This document shows, in pieces, positions 54,881-62,834 of a stretch of DNA of 64,000 nucleotides. The notes beneath the pieces were generated by a model. It did not search any database. It saw only the letters and a list, made by a program, of their open reading frames with translations, and was not told the DNA's origin. Every line of letters starts with the position of its first letter. The stretch's first letter is position 1. Source of the DNA: Nitrospira sp. (GTDB lineage: Bacteria > Nitrospirota > Nitrospiria > Nitrospirales > Nitrospiraceae); assembly GCA_030123605.1 (NCBI GenBank), contig CP126123.1, forward strand, positions 310,001 through 374,000. The letters run 5' to 3'. The position numbers and the translations under genes are program-made.

Positions 54881-55872
54881 GGGTCATTGCTTGATTTTGC
54901 ACTTCACCCTCGCTACGCTCAGCCGCCATGGCTCGCCAGCTTCGCTTGGAGTTTGAAGGCGCCCTGTACCATGTCACCGCTCGCGGCAATGCGCGCCAGC
55001 CGATCTTTCAGGATGACGCCGATCGCCAGCGGTTTCTGGACTTGCTCGGCCAGGAGACCCGTCAGCAAGGATGGCGCTGTTACGCCTATTGCTTGATGGA
55101 CAATCACTACCATCTGCTCGTGGAAACCCCGGAGGCGAACCTCAGTCGGGGGATGCGCCGCCTGAACGCCAGCTACACCCAACGCTTTAATCGTCGGTAC
55201 GGGCGAGTCGGGCACGTGCTGCAAGGACGGTTTAAGAGTATTCTCGTCGAGAAGGAGAGTTATCTGTTGGAGCTCTGTCGGTATCTCGTGTTAAATCCGG
55301 TCCGTGCCGCCGTGGTGGAGACGGCGGCAGACTGGCGATGGAGTAGCTATCGGGCCACCGCGGGTGACGAACCGACGCCGACCTGGCTCGACGTGGCCGG
55401 TGTCCTCACCTTGTTTGATCCGAGCCCGACTGCGGCCCAGCGTGCCTACCGGCGGTTTGTGCACGCCGCGATCGGACACGCGTCGCCGTGGGCACAGGTG
55501 AGAGGCCAAATCTTCTTGGGACGTGCGGCCTTTCTGACGCGCATGGAAGCGCTGATCCAAGGACAGCGGGTGGGCAACGTGCCTGCCGCGCAAACCCGGC
55601 CGACGCGCCTGCGGGCTGAAGAGGTGGTGGCACGCGTGGCGGCGGTCTGTGGACTCACCGTGCGGGCGCTCCTGACCCGCGGCCACGCAGAAGCCTATTG
55701 TTCCGCGGCGTGGCTGTTACGCCGAGCGGCCAACGAGCCGCTTGCCCGCGTCGCGAAACGATTCGGTGTTTCACCGTCGCGCATTTCGAAGATTCAGCGT
55801 GCGGCCGAGTGTACGGTCCCCAGCTCGCAGCGCAGGCAAGCGATGCAGCAGTGTCAAGTCAAGCAATGACCC
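54881..55872 (+). mobile_element. RAYT transposase unit within the cassette array
   Basis: A perfect 14-base inverted repeat, GGGTCATTGCTTGA (54881-54894) and its complement (55859-55872), bounds the REP-associated transposase gene. Just outside its right end, TGACCCTGTAGTTCAA occurs twice in tandem. This marks the unit as an insertion into or between cassettes. Confidence 0.7.
54928..55869 (+). CDS. REP-associated tyrosine (Y1) transposase, RAYT
   Basis: The 313-residue protein starts MARQLRLEFEGALYHVTARGNARQPIF. The HUH motif YCLMDNHYHLLVETPEANLSRGMRRLN and the Y1 nucleophile region NPVRAAVV are present. A C-terminal HTH domain (WLLRRAANEPLARVAKRFGVSPSRISKIQ) resembles DnaA-type DNA binding in larger RAYTs. 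These enzymes act on palindromic REP sequences and are not self-amplifying in the usual way. The start codon lies 34 bases inside the left inverted repeat. Confidence 0.85.
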   Translation: MARQLRLEFEGALYHVTARGNARQPIFQDDADRQRFLDLLGQETRQQGWRCYAYCLMDNHYHLLVETPEANLSRGMRRLNASYTQRFNRRYGRVGHVLQGRFKSILVEKESYLLELCRYLVLNPVRAAVVETAADWRWSSYRATAGDEPTPTWLDVAGVLTLFDPSPTAAQRAYRRFVHAAIGHASPWAQVRGQIFLGRAAFLTRMEALIQGQRVGNVPAAQTRPTRLRAEEVVARVAAVCGLTVRALLTRGHAEAYCSAAWLLRRAANEPLARVAKRFGVSPSRISKIQRAAECTVPSSQRRQAMQQCQVKQ

Positions 55873-55950
55873 TGTAGTTCAAATGACCCTGTAGTTCAAT
55901 GCTGTAGGTCACCGCCCGAAGCCAGTGCGTTCTCACCGAAGGAAGGCGGT

Positions 55951-56706
55951 ATGGAGAACCCGAAAGAACCAATGACTGTGGATGAGTTTCTGAAACTGTC
56001 TGCAGAGGAACGCCTGGCTCTACCATTCAAAGAGCGAGCAACACTGAACGCGTTGCTGATGGCGCAGAACCTGAACGAGCAGGTGAATCTTCGAAGTCCA
56101 GAAGTCGCTGCGTCACTCTTGCGCAAGAAGCCATCTTCGCTAACCGGCTCAGAGCCGCTCCACGATGCCGGCGAAGCTCTTGGTCCTACCGTCGTTGACT
56201 TCTGGCGTTGGAGCGTTTCCGATTTGCTCAGCAATGCTACCCGTGGGCGTCTTGCCGAGTTTCTCATCGCAAAGGCACTTGGCGTCGGCACTTTGTCCCC
56301 GCGCGACGAGTGGGCGGCATGGGACCTCACATCACCCGAGCCCGAATGCATCAAGATCGAGGTCAAGTGCTCTGCATACCTTCAGAGTTGGTATCAGGCC
56401 AAGCTTTCGTCCCCCTCCTTCAGCATCAAGCCATCGCGCGCATGGGATCCGGATACCGCCAAACTGTCCCCTATGAGCGAGAGGCAGGCGCAGGTATACG
56501 TGTTTGCTCTTCTCGCTCATCGCGACAAGACCACCGTTGACCCGCTCAACGTCCGACAGTGGGAGTTCTACGTTGTCCCCACTTCGCGCATAGCCGGGTA
56601 CCAGCGCAGCCAGTCCACCATTACGCTTAGGTCGTTGCAGGGACTTTGCGAACCCGCGTCATACCAAGAACTACGGGCGCAGGTCCTGCTGGCAGTGGCG
56701 CAGTGA
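55951..56706 (+). CDS. Integron cassette protein 3 (likely PD-(D/E)XK nuclease fold)
   Basis: The 251-residue protein starts MENPKEPMTVDEFLKLSAEE after GAAGGAAGGCGG. A helical N-terminal half leads to GRLAEFLIAKALGVGTLSPRDEWAAWDLTSPEPECIKIEVKCSAYLQSW, with Glu, Asp and the E-x-K of the restriction-endonuclease-like fold at typical spacing. ERQAQVYVFALLAHRDK and WEFYVVPTSRIAGYQRSQSTITL follow, in keeping with that fold's later strands. No partner methylase is present. It stops 19 bases before attC2. Activity unproven. Confidence 0.72.
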   Translation: MENPKEPMTVDEFLKLSAEERLALPFKERATLNALLMAQNLNEQVNLRSPEVAASLLRKKPSSLTGSEPLHDAGEALGPTVVDFWRWSVSDLLSNATRGRLAEFLIAKALGVGTLSPRDEWAAWDLTSPEPECIKIEVKCSAYLQSWYQAKLSSPSFSIKPSRAWDPDTAKLSPMSERQAQVYVFALLAHRDKTTVDPLNVRQWEFYVVPTSRIAGYQRSQSTITLRSLQGLCEPASYQELRAQVLLAVAQ

Positions 56707-56725
56707 GCGAGTCACCGGCCGTGCT

Positions 56726-56803
56726 GCCCAACCCGTCGTTGCACTCGACCTGCTACAACGGGCTGCGCCCGCTTCCGGCTGCGGGTGAACGCCAACGTTC
56801 GGC
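56726..56803 (+). other. attC site 2
   Basis: The site runs from GCCCAAC (56726-56732) to GTTCGGC (56797-56803), with a central stem of the CGGGCTgcGCCCG type. It carries both core motifs and shares long central segments with attC1. It closes the nuclease-fold cassette. Confidence 0.85.
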
Positions 56804-56861
56804 GGCAAAGAAGTATTCGTGTGCAGTAAAAAAACCGCGTTGAAAGTTGAGGCGATGCACA

Positions 56862-57430
56862 ATGAGCCTGACGAAGAAGCAGAGTGATGCGCTGATTTCC
56901 GTGATCAAGGATCGCTTCGAGAAAAGCATGGAACGGCACAAAGGAGTTGAATGGTCATACGTTCAGTCACGTATTACTTCAAATTCGTGGAATTTTCGCT
57001 CGTTACATGAAATGGAGGCCACTGGTGGTGAGCCAGATGTAATTGGTCAAGACAAGAAAACCAGGCAAGTGATTTTCTGCGACTGTTCCGCTGAAAGTCC
57101 GGGTGGCCGCAGAAGCCTTTGCTTCGACCGTGAAGCACTGGACTCCAGAAAGGAGAACAAGCCGGCTGGTAACGCCATCGAGATGGCTGCGGCAATGAGA
57201 GTTGAGTTGCTGATTGAGGCTCAATACCGCGATCTTCAGAAGCTCGGCTGCTTTGACGTAAAAACATCGAGTTGAGTTGTAACGCCGACTGAAATCAGGA
57301 CGCTCGGCGGTGCTTTGTTCTGTGATCGGCGCTACGACACGGTTTTCGTGTATCACAACGGTGCGCAGTCGTACTACGCAGCCGGAGGTTTTCGCGGCAT
57401 ATTGCGGTCTAGTAGCGGGTGTTGCCGCCG
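56862..57430 (+). pseudogene. Integron cassette gene 4: DUF4256 with in-frame TGA
   Basis: From ATG 56862 the protein matches DUF4256: VEWSYVQSRITSNSWNFRSLHEMEATGGEPDVI, CDCSAESPGGRRSLCFDREALDSRKENKP, EMAAAMRVELLIEAQYRDLQKLGCFDVKTSS. A TGA at 57273-57275 then interrupts where relatives have Trp. Without any frameshift the reading resumes as VVTPTEIRTLGGALFCDRRYDTVFVYHNGAQSYYAA and continues into attC3. One nonsense change thus splits an otherwise complete gene. The truncated 137-residue product could still be made. Confidence 0.75.
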
Positions 57431-57490
57431 AACCATTCGCTGCAGGCGTGACGGCCCTGACGGGCCGTGGCCTGAGATCGGACGTTCGGT
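57427..57490 (+). other. attC site 3
   Basis: The site runs from GCCGAAC (57427-57433) to GTTCGGT (57484-57490), with an inner stem GACGGCCCtgACGGGCCGT-like. The core motifs fit attC, but the central part differs from attC1 and attC2, suggesting a different cassette source. It closes the DUF4256 cassette. Confidence 0.75.
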
Positions 57491-57513
57491 TCTCTTCGCG
57501 GGCAAGGCATAGT

Positions 57514-57891
57514 ATGAGGTTATTCATGGCCAGGATTTATCATTCTCTTAAGGGGCTCCTGTTTCCCAGCTATTCGACCCAATGGAAAAACCGGGTCACA
57601 TTCTTGGCTGGAGCAGTCGCAACGATAGCCGGGGCTATTACAATCTGCTTAATGATTGCGGAACCTCCTTCGACTTCGAGGCCCGCGTGGGCATTCAGCG
57701 CACTCATTCTCTGGACGGTGTTTCCCCCAGCCTGGTTCTGGTTCGAGTACTTCTGCATTTGGAAATCGGAAAACTATATTCACGGTACTGATAGTTCTAA
57801 CGCTTTAGATCGGTTTAAGTACGGGCAAGAGGTGAGCCGAAATATATGGCTTGCATTTGTTGCACTACTAGCAGGTTTTTACTTTAAGTGA
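57514..57891 (+). CDS. Integron cassette protein 5 (membrane protein)
   Basis: The 125-residue protein starts MRLFMARIYHSLKGLLFPS and has three probable membrane helices: TFLAGAVATIAGAITICLMIA, AFSALILWTVFPPAWFWFEYF and WLAFVALLAGFYF. It starts 23 bases after attC3. No family is recognised. The expected closing attC is not visible; a different palindromic repeat follows instead, so the array may end here or its last attC may be eroded. ATG 57526 is an alternative start. Confidence 0.65.
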   Translation: MRLFMARIYHSLKGLLFPSYSTQWKNRVTFLAGAVATIAGAITICLMIAEPPSTSRPAWAFSALILWTVFPPAWFWFEYFCIWKSENYIHGTDSSNALDRFKYGQEVSRNIWLAFVALLAGFYFK

Positions 57892-57906
57892 GCATGGTAA
57901 AGAGCC

Positions 57907-57968
57907 TACCCGCATTTTTCACGAGAGTTTGTGACGAAACCATCGAAACGTCACGCGAGACGGGTAGG
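57907..57968. repeat. Palindromic repeat at the right edge of the integron
   Basis: Outer arms GCCTACCCG (from 57904) and CGGGTAGGC (to about 57969) enclose an inner GTGAC-gaaaccatcgaaac-GTCAC. The sequence resembles the repeat at 52690-52738 on the other side of the integron. It has no attC core motifs. It could be a REP-like element, possibly related to the RAYT nearby, but that is inference. Confidence 0.55.
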
Positions 57969-58017
57969 CGGAGCCGCGAGAACCTGAGGCATACGTGAAA
58001 CAGTATGTCGAGGGGGC

Positions 58018-58218
58018 GACTGGCTGTTTCCGCTCGGCAGTATCAACGACACGAGCGATTCAACCGTCATCTCGGAGGTCGGTGCGTTGGCGATGGGATC
58101 CGCCACGTATGAGTGGATATTGCGTCACGCACAGGCAATCACAGCCGAAACCGGCTCGGCCTGGCCGTACACACAACTCACGTGGGTTTTCTCAAACAGA
58201 ACGGTTGCGGCGATCTAG
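58018..58218 (+). pseudogene. Fragment of a RibD_C/dihydrofolate-reductase-like gene
   Basis: The frame GAC TGG CTG gives DWLFPLGSINDTSDSTVISE, then VGALAMGSATYEWILRHAQAITAETG and AWPYTQLTWVFSNRTVAAI, ending at TAG 58216-58218. This matches the middle of RibD C-terminal-type reductases. The N-terminal and C-terminal parts are absent. It lies just outside the integron and is clearly a remnant. Confidence 0.65.
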
Positions 58219-58571
58219 CGGGTCAGTTCTATGACGTTGGGCTACTAGCAGGCCGTTGACAAATCTTTCGAGTGCCCGTGACCGCCGGCATCACGAAGGG
58301 GCATGGACGATCACACAACTCCATGCAGGATGGTCAAAAGGGTCGTCCAGCAGGACCGCAGCGAGGTGCGCGACGCGAGGAAGAACGAGCGTCATATTCG
58401 CGCACGCCGGCGAGACGGTGAGCCGGCAGTGTCTGCGAAGGGTGGCCGACCGTTCCTTCCCTCCAGCTCTTGCATCTCAATCTTCCCCCCCCGTACAATG
58501 TCGAGACTCCAAGCTAACTCCTTGGCATTCTGACAGTTTCAGAGTGCCGGACCGATACGGGAGCCTCCTTC
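58219..58571. other. Intergenic stretch before the radical SAM pair
   Basis: About 350 bases with no supported gene. It includes a segment (near 58315-58430, aggatggtcaaaagggtcg) with the look of a dispersed non-coding repeat, a run of eight C near 58487-58494, and the probable promoter region of the downstream radical SAM gene. No promoter motif could be fixed. Confidence 0.45.
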
Positions 58572-60470
58572 ATGCGCATCGAGTATACGAAGGGTGAACG
58601 GGCCTCCAAGGAGCTGATCCTCCTCCATAGACAGGCCTCCGAAGCCACCAGCGGCCGGAAGATGAAGGTCATGCTGATCTTCCCGCCCGATTGGTTCCCT
58701 TCCGAACCCTATTTGAGCCTCCCGTCCCTCACCGCAGTCCTCCGCCAAGCCGGCCATACGGTCTCTCAAAAAGACATCAACCTCGAGATGTGGGATTGGT
58801 ACTTCAGCGAGGATTTTTTGAAGAAGGTTCTGCGCAAGGTACCGCAGCAGCTCGATCGGTTGCGAAAGCTTGCGAACAAACGTGGCTTGGAGGAATGGGA
58901 GCAAGATCTGCAACTCCAGCTCTGCGACCTGACGCGCCAGCGGATCGACGAACTGATCAAGAAGGCGGAGAAGGCGAAGGCGATCGTTCGTGGAGAAATT
59001 TTTTACGAAATCGACCAGTTAGAATGGGCTATTCATGTGTTCCGCGAGGTCACGTCGGTGATCTCGATGGTCTATGCGCCGGCCCGGATCTGCATGCCGC
59101 CGATGGAGACGGATTTGTCTTATAAGGTCTTCGTGTCGCACGACGTGATGGATGCGGTGAACGACACCCAGGTGAATATCTATCGCGACGTGTTCGAGCA
59201 TCTGGTGAAGCCCGCGATCGAGAAGGAACAGCCGGACGTGATCGGTATTTCGATCGTCCTGCAGCAGCAGATCTTTTCGTCGATGACCTTCTGTGCCCTC
59301 ATCAAGCAGCATTTCCCCCATATCCATGTGACGATCGGCGGCAATACGGTGACCCGCCTGCGCGATGTGCTGCCGGGCTCGCCGCTGTTTCGATACTTCG
59401 ACAGCGCCGTGGTCTATGAAGGGGAGACGGCCTTCGTGCAACTGGTGTCGGCGGTGGGGGCGAAGCGGAGCTTGGCCGATGTGCCCAACACCATCTACAA
59501 GGATGAGGCGGGCGTGCATACGTCGCCGACGAGTTATGCGGAGGATATGGCTCTGTTGCCGCCGCCGGATTTTGACGGTCTGCCGTTGGAGAAGTATTTC
59601 GTGCCGACGAAAATCCTGCCCTATCTCGCGACGCGCGGATGCTACTGGGGCCGCTGCGAATTCTGCGACCATGGCGAGGGTTACACGGCGGGTTACCGGT
59701 CGAAGAAGATCCAGGACGTTCTGGGCGAGATCCAGTATTTGCGCGATAAGTATGGCGCCAAGCATTTCCACTTTACCGACGAGTCCTATCCGCCGGCATT
59801 GTTCAGAAAGCTGGCGCGCGGTCTCGTCGAAAGCAAGATGGACATCGTCTGGACGACGCATATGCGGTTCGAGAAGAGCTTGCTGGAAGATGCCGTCTGG
59901 CAAGATGCGAAGGACTCGGGCTGCCGCTACCTCCACTTTGGGTACGAGTCGGGGAATGAGCGGGTGCTCAAACTGATGGACAAGGCGACCACCACCGAGA
60001 TCATGACGAAGCACCTCAAGCTCACGGCAGAAGCCGGCATCTGGAACCACTGCATGGGCTTCTTCGGGTTTCCCGGGGAGACGAGGGAAGAAGCCTGGTC
60101 GTCGGTGGAATTTTTGGAACAGAACAAAGACCATGTACATTCGCTGGGGTTCGGTACGTTCGATCTCGGCCGGCACAATCCGGTCGCGAAGCATCCGGAG
60201 AAGTGGGGCGTGACCGCCTATAAAAACCCCGAGTGGGATCTGGCACTCGATTACTATTACACAGTGAAGAGCGGCATGAGCATCGAAGAGGCCGAACGGG
60301 TATTTCAGGAATTCGAGCGGAACCATCACCCCGGCTGGGATCTGCGGTTGTTCATCCGCGAATATATCTTTCTCTACATCGTGCGGTTCGGGCTCAAGAA
60401 ACTGCCGGATCTGCAATTCCAGGCGGCGCGGATCGCGACGGAGCCGCCTTCGCTTGCGGGAAAAATGTAA
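58572..60470 (+). CDS. B12-binding radical SAM protein A
   Basis: The 632-residue protein has an N-terminal cobalamin-binding-like domain: MKVMLIFPPDWFPSEPYLSLPSLTAVLRQAGHTV, then PDVIGISIVLQQQIFSS and HIHVTIGGNTVTRL. A long helical insert lies at about 80-150. The radical SAM core is LPYLATRGCYWGRCEFCDHGEG with C357, C361 and C364, followed by HFHFTDESYPPALFRK and WNHCMGFFGFPGETREEAW. The next gene is a paralogue in the same operon (TAATG overlap at 60468-60472). Substrate unknown; family members methylate or rearrange carbon skeletons. An internal start at 58662 is possible. Confidence 0.9.
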   Translation: MRIEYTKGERASKELILLHRQASEATSGRKMKVMLIFPPDWFPSEPYLSLPSLTAVLRQAGHTVSQKDINLEMWDWYFSEDFLKKVLRKVPQQLDRLRKLANKRGLEEWEQDLQLQLCDLTRQRIDELIKKAEKAKAIVRGEIFYEIDQLEWAIHVFREVTSVISMVYAPARICMPPMETDLSYKVFVSHDVMDAVNDTQVNIYRDVFEHLVKPAIEKEQPDVIGISIVLQQQIFSSMTFCALIKQHFPHIHVTIGGNTVTRLRDVLPGSPLFRYFDSAVVYEGETAFVQLVSAVGAKRSLADVPNTIYKDEAGVHTSPTSYAEDMALLPPPDFDGLPLEKYFVPTKILPYLATRGCYWGRCEFCDHGEGYTAGYRSKKIQDVLGEIQYLRDKYGAKHFHFTDESYPPALFRKLARGLVESKMDIVWTTHMRFEKSLLEDAVWQDAKDSGCRYLHFGYESGNERVLKLMDKATTTEIMTKHLKLTAEAGIWNHCMGFFGFPGETREEAWSSVEFLEQNKDHVHSLGFGTFDLGRHNPVAKHPEKWGVTAYKNPEWDLALDYYYTVKSGMSIEEAERVFQEFERNHHPGWDLRLFIREYIFLYIVRFGLKKLPDLQFQAARIATEPPSLAGKM

Positions 60471-62437
60471 TGTCTGCGTCAGGTCTTGTCCAAATCGACG
60501 GTCTGAGTCCGATCAAGAAAGAGGATCGGAAGACTTCGAAGGTCATGCTACTGTTCCCGCCCGAATGGGTGCCGACCGCGCCTTATCTTGCCTTGCCCTC
60601 GTTGACCGCCGTGTTGCGGGAAGCCGGGCACAGCGTCGTTCAGCGCGACATCAACATCGAGATGTACGACCACTTCTTCACCATGGAGTTTTTGATCTGG
60701 GTGAAGGCTCGCTTGGGCATGCAGCTGAAGCCGCTCCAGGATAAGGAAAAGGCGGGAACGCTGACGGAGCAGGAAGCCAGTCAGAAAGCGGTGCTGGAGG
60801 AGGCCTATGCGGTGGATGTGTTCGACCTCGCGGACCGTGCGGAAGACGCCAAGCTGGTCGTACGCGGCCAACGGTTCTACGACGCGGAGAAGTTGGAGCG
60901 GGCGCTGAACACTTTCCGTGAAGCGATGCAGTACATCTCCGCCGCCTACTATCCGGCTTCGCTGGTGTTCTATCCGATGGAAAGCAACTTAGGGTATCGC
61001 CCAGGGGTCTCGAAAGAGGTCTTTGCTTGTCTCGACGACGAACAGGTGAACGTGTACCGCGACATCTGCAATCAGCTCGTGTTGCCCAGCGTAAGCAAAG
61101 AGAAGCCGACGGTGATCGGCATCTCGATCGGCACGCAGATGCAACTGATGGCCGGCCTCACGTTCTGCAAGATGATCAAGGAAAGTTTTCCGGACATCCA
61201 CGTCGTGGTCGGCGGTAATGTCGTGACGCGGTTGCAGGAAGAATGGGCGAAGCATGAGCGGTTCTTCGCCGAGGTGTTCGACGCGGCCATCTTGTACGAG
61301 GGGGAGCACGCGCTGCTCTGGTACATCGAAGCGGTGAACGGCCAGCGGGCGATCGGGTCGGTGCCGAATCTCATGTATTACGAGTCCGGCGTGGTGCAGC
61401 AGAGCAAGGAAGTCTATACGGAGAAGACGGCGGCGCTGCCGCTGCCGGACTTCGACGGCTTGCCGCTGGATCACTATTTCGTTCCGGAGCGGATCATTCC
61501 CTATCTCGCGACGCGCGGGTGCTACTGGGGTCGGTGCACATTTTGCGACCATGGGCAGGGCTATTTCGATCAGTATCGCGGGATGACGGCGCAGCATGTG
61601 GTTGAACAGGTCACGGCGTTGCGTGACAAATACCGGTGCACACACTTTCTCTTCTCCGATGAATCCTATCCGCCCGCGCTGTTCAAGAAAGTGTCGCAGC
61701 TGCTCGTGGATCGGAATGTCGGCATCAAGTGGACGACGCTGATTCGTTTCGAGGAGACCTTGCAGGATCAAGCGGTCTGGAACTTGGCGGCGAAGGCCGG
61801 ATGTTGTACGCTCTATTACGGCATGGAGTCGGCGAACGAGCGCGTGTTGAATCTCATGGACAAACACGCGAAGAAAAGCGTAATTCAGAACAATCTCCAC
61901 CAGGCGGCGAAGGCGGGCATTTGGAACCATGTGATGGCGTTTTATGGTTTTCCCGGCGAGACCCGCGAGGAGGCGCTGGAGACGCGGCAGTTCGTCATCG
62001 AGAACCAGCCGGTAATTCACTCCGTGGAGCTGTTCTACTTCGTGGCCTACCGTCACACGCCGATGGTGCGCAACCCGGATAAATTCGGCATCACGATCCA
62101 CAAGCAGGAGGAGTACGACCTGCCGCTGGATTACTATTACACCCTGAACGAGCCGGTGGGCATTTCGTGCCTGGATGCGATGCAGATGTGCGAAGAATTC
62201 TATAAAAACGACTTTCAGCCCTGGGCGGTGCGTGTGAACAGCCGCGAACATGTCTTTCTCTACATTTCCAAGTTCGGCACGAACAAGCTGCCGCAGATCT
62301 ATGCCGCGACCAAGGATGGCGCGACTGCGGCGGAAGGGGTGTCCGGTCTCGTGACCTGGCCCATGGCCATCGGCGAGGGGAGCGGCGAGAAAGACGGGGA
62401 GCCTTCCATGTCTCGTGTGGTGTCACACGGGGTCTGA
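60470..62437 (+). CDS. B12-binding radical SAM protein B
   Basis: The 655-residue paralogue of protein A starts MSASGLVQIDGLSPIKKEDR, with its ATG overlapping the previous TAA. SKVMLLFPPEWVPTAPYLALPSLTAVLREAGHSV and PTVIGISIGTQMQLMAGLTFCK form the B12-like domain; the cluster motif is RGCYWGRCTFCDHGQGYFD (C351, C355, C358), with HFLFSDESYPPALFKK and WNHVMAFYGFPGETREEAL. The C-terminal 40 residues are an added tail. Together with A it suggests a two-enzyme modification pathway or heteromer. Confidence 0.9.
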   Translation: MSASGLVQIDGLSPIKKEDRKTSKVMLLFPPEWVPTAPYLALPSLTAVLREAGHSVVQRDINIEMYDHFFTMEFLIWVKARLGMQLKPLQDKEKAGTLTEQEASQKAVLEEAYAVDVFDLADRAEDAKLVVRGQRFYDAEKLERALNTFREAMQYISAAYYPASLVFYPMESNLGYRPGVSKEVFACLDDEQVNVYRDICNQLVLPSVSKEKPTVIGISIGTQMQLMAGLTFCKMIKESFPDIHVVVGGNVVTRLQEEWAKHERFFAEVFDAAILYEGEHALLWYIEAVNGQRAIGSVPNLMYYESGVVQQSKEVYTEKTAALPLPDFDGLPLDHYFVPERIIPYLATRGCYWGRCTFCDHGQGYFDQYRGMTAQHVVEQVTALRDKYRCTHFLFSDESYPPALFKKVSQLLVDRNVGIKWTTLIRFEETLQDQAVWNLAAKAGCCTLYYGMESANERVLNLMDKHAKKSVIQNNLHQAAKAGIWNHVMAFYGFPGETREEALETRQFVIENQPVIHSVELFYFVAYRHTPMVRNPDKFGITIHKQEEYDLPLDYYYTLNEPVGISCLDAMQMCEEFYKNDFQPWAVRVNSREHVFLYISKFGTNKLPQIYAATKDGATAAEGVSGLVTWPMAIGEGSGEKDGEPSMSRVVSHGV

Positions 62438-62515
62438 TAGCCGATCGAAGAGCCTCTGGCTCTGGCGGATAGCCGATGGTCCGCGCGCAATATATCGACC
62501 CTATGCGATACACGA

Positions 62516-62755
62516 TCAGCTCTTCATCTCGATATATCCCCGCAGCAGGTGATAAGCCCGCTCAATCTCCTTGGTCATCGCTTCGCCCTGTTTCACCAGC
62601 TGCATGTATTTGCGAGGGTTGTTGGCATGATTCGCGTAGCGATGGGGATTCCACGTGTGGAGCAGCTGTGTGCGTGTCTGATCCAACTGCTCGCGGGTAC
62701 AGGGCAGCGTGAGTCGGAACAGATGCAGCGCGTTGGCGAGCGGATCGTCGATCAT
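62516..62755 (-). CDS. Small J-domain-like protein
   Basis: The 79-residue protein has the helix pattern of a DnaJ J-domain: LFRLTLPCTREQLDQTRTQLLHTWNPHRYANHANNPRKYMQLVKQGEAMTKEIERAYHLLRGY. The HPD tripeptide is absent (WNPHRY in its place), so it probably cannot stimulate DnaK in the usual way. It lies convergent with protein B and divergent from the third radical SAM gene. A role as a partner or regulator is inference. Confidence 0.6.
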   Translation of the reverse strand: MIDDPLANALHLFRLTLPCTREQLDQTRTQLLHTWNPHRYANHANNPRKYMQLVKQGEAMTKEIERAYHLLRGYIEMKS

Positions 62756-62834
62756 GCTGCGAAGTCTTGCAAGCGGATGCCGATGTTGTCAATGGAGTAG
62801 GCGTCGCCCTTGAGGTGGCAGATCGGTCGGTACC

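Noticed and set aside
54928-55869. RAYT as a classic IS200/IS605 element
   Set aside because: The protein is longer than IS200 TnpA, has a C-terminal DNA-binding extension and lacks a TnpB partner, which fits RAYT better.
57273-57275. In-frame TGA in the DUF4256 gene as possible selenocysteine or recoding
   Set aside because: Relatives have Trp at this position, no Cys or redox context exists, and no hairpin typical of a SECIS follows directly; a simple nonsense change explains it.
54646-57490. Repeated hairpin sites as a CRISPR array
   Set aside because: The sites are far apart, of differing sequence and length, carry attC core motifs and separate genes instead of short spacers.
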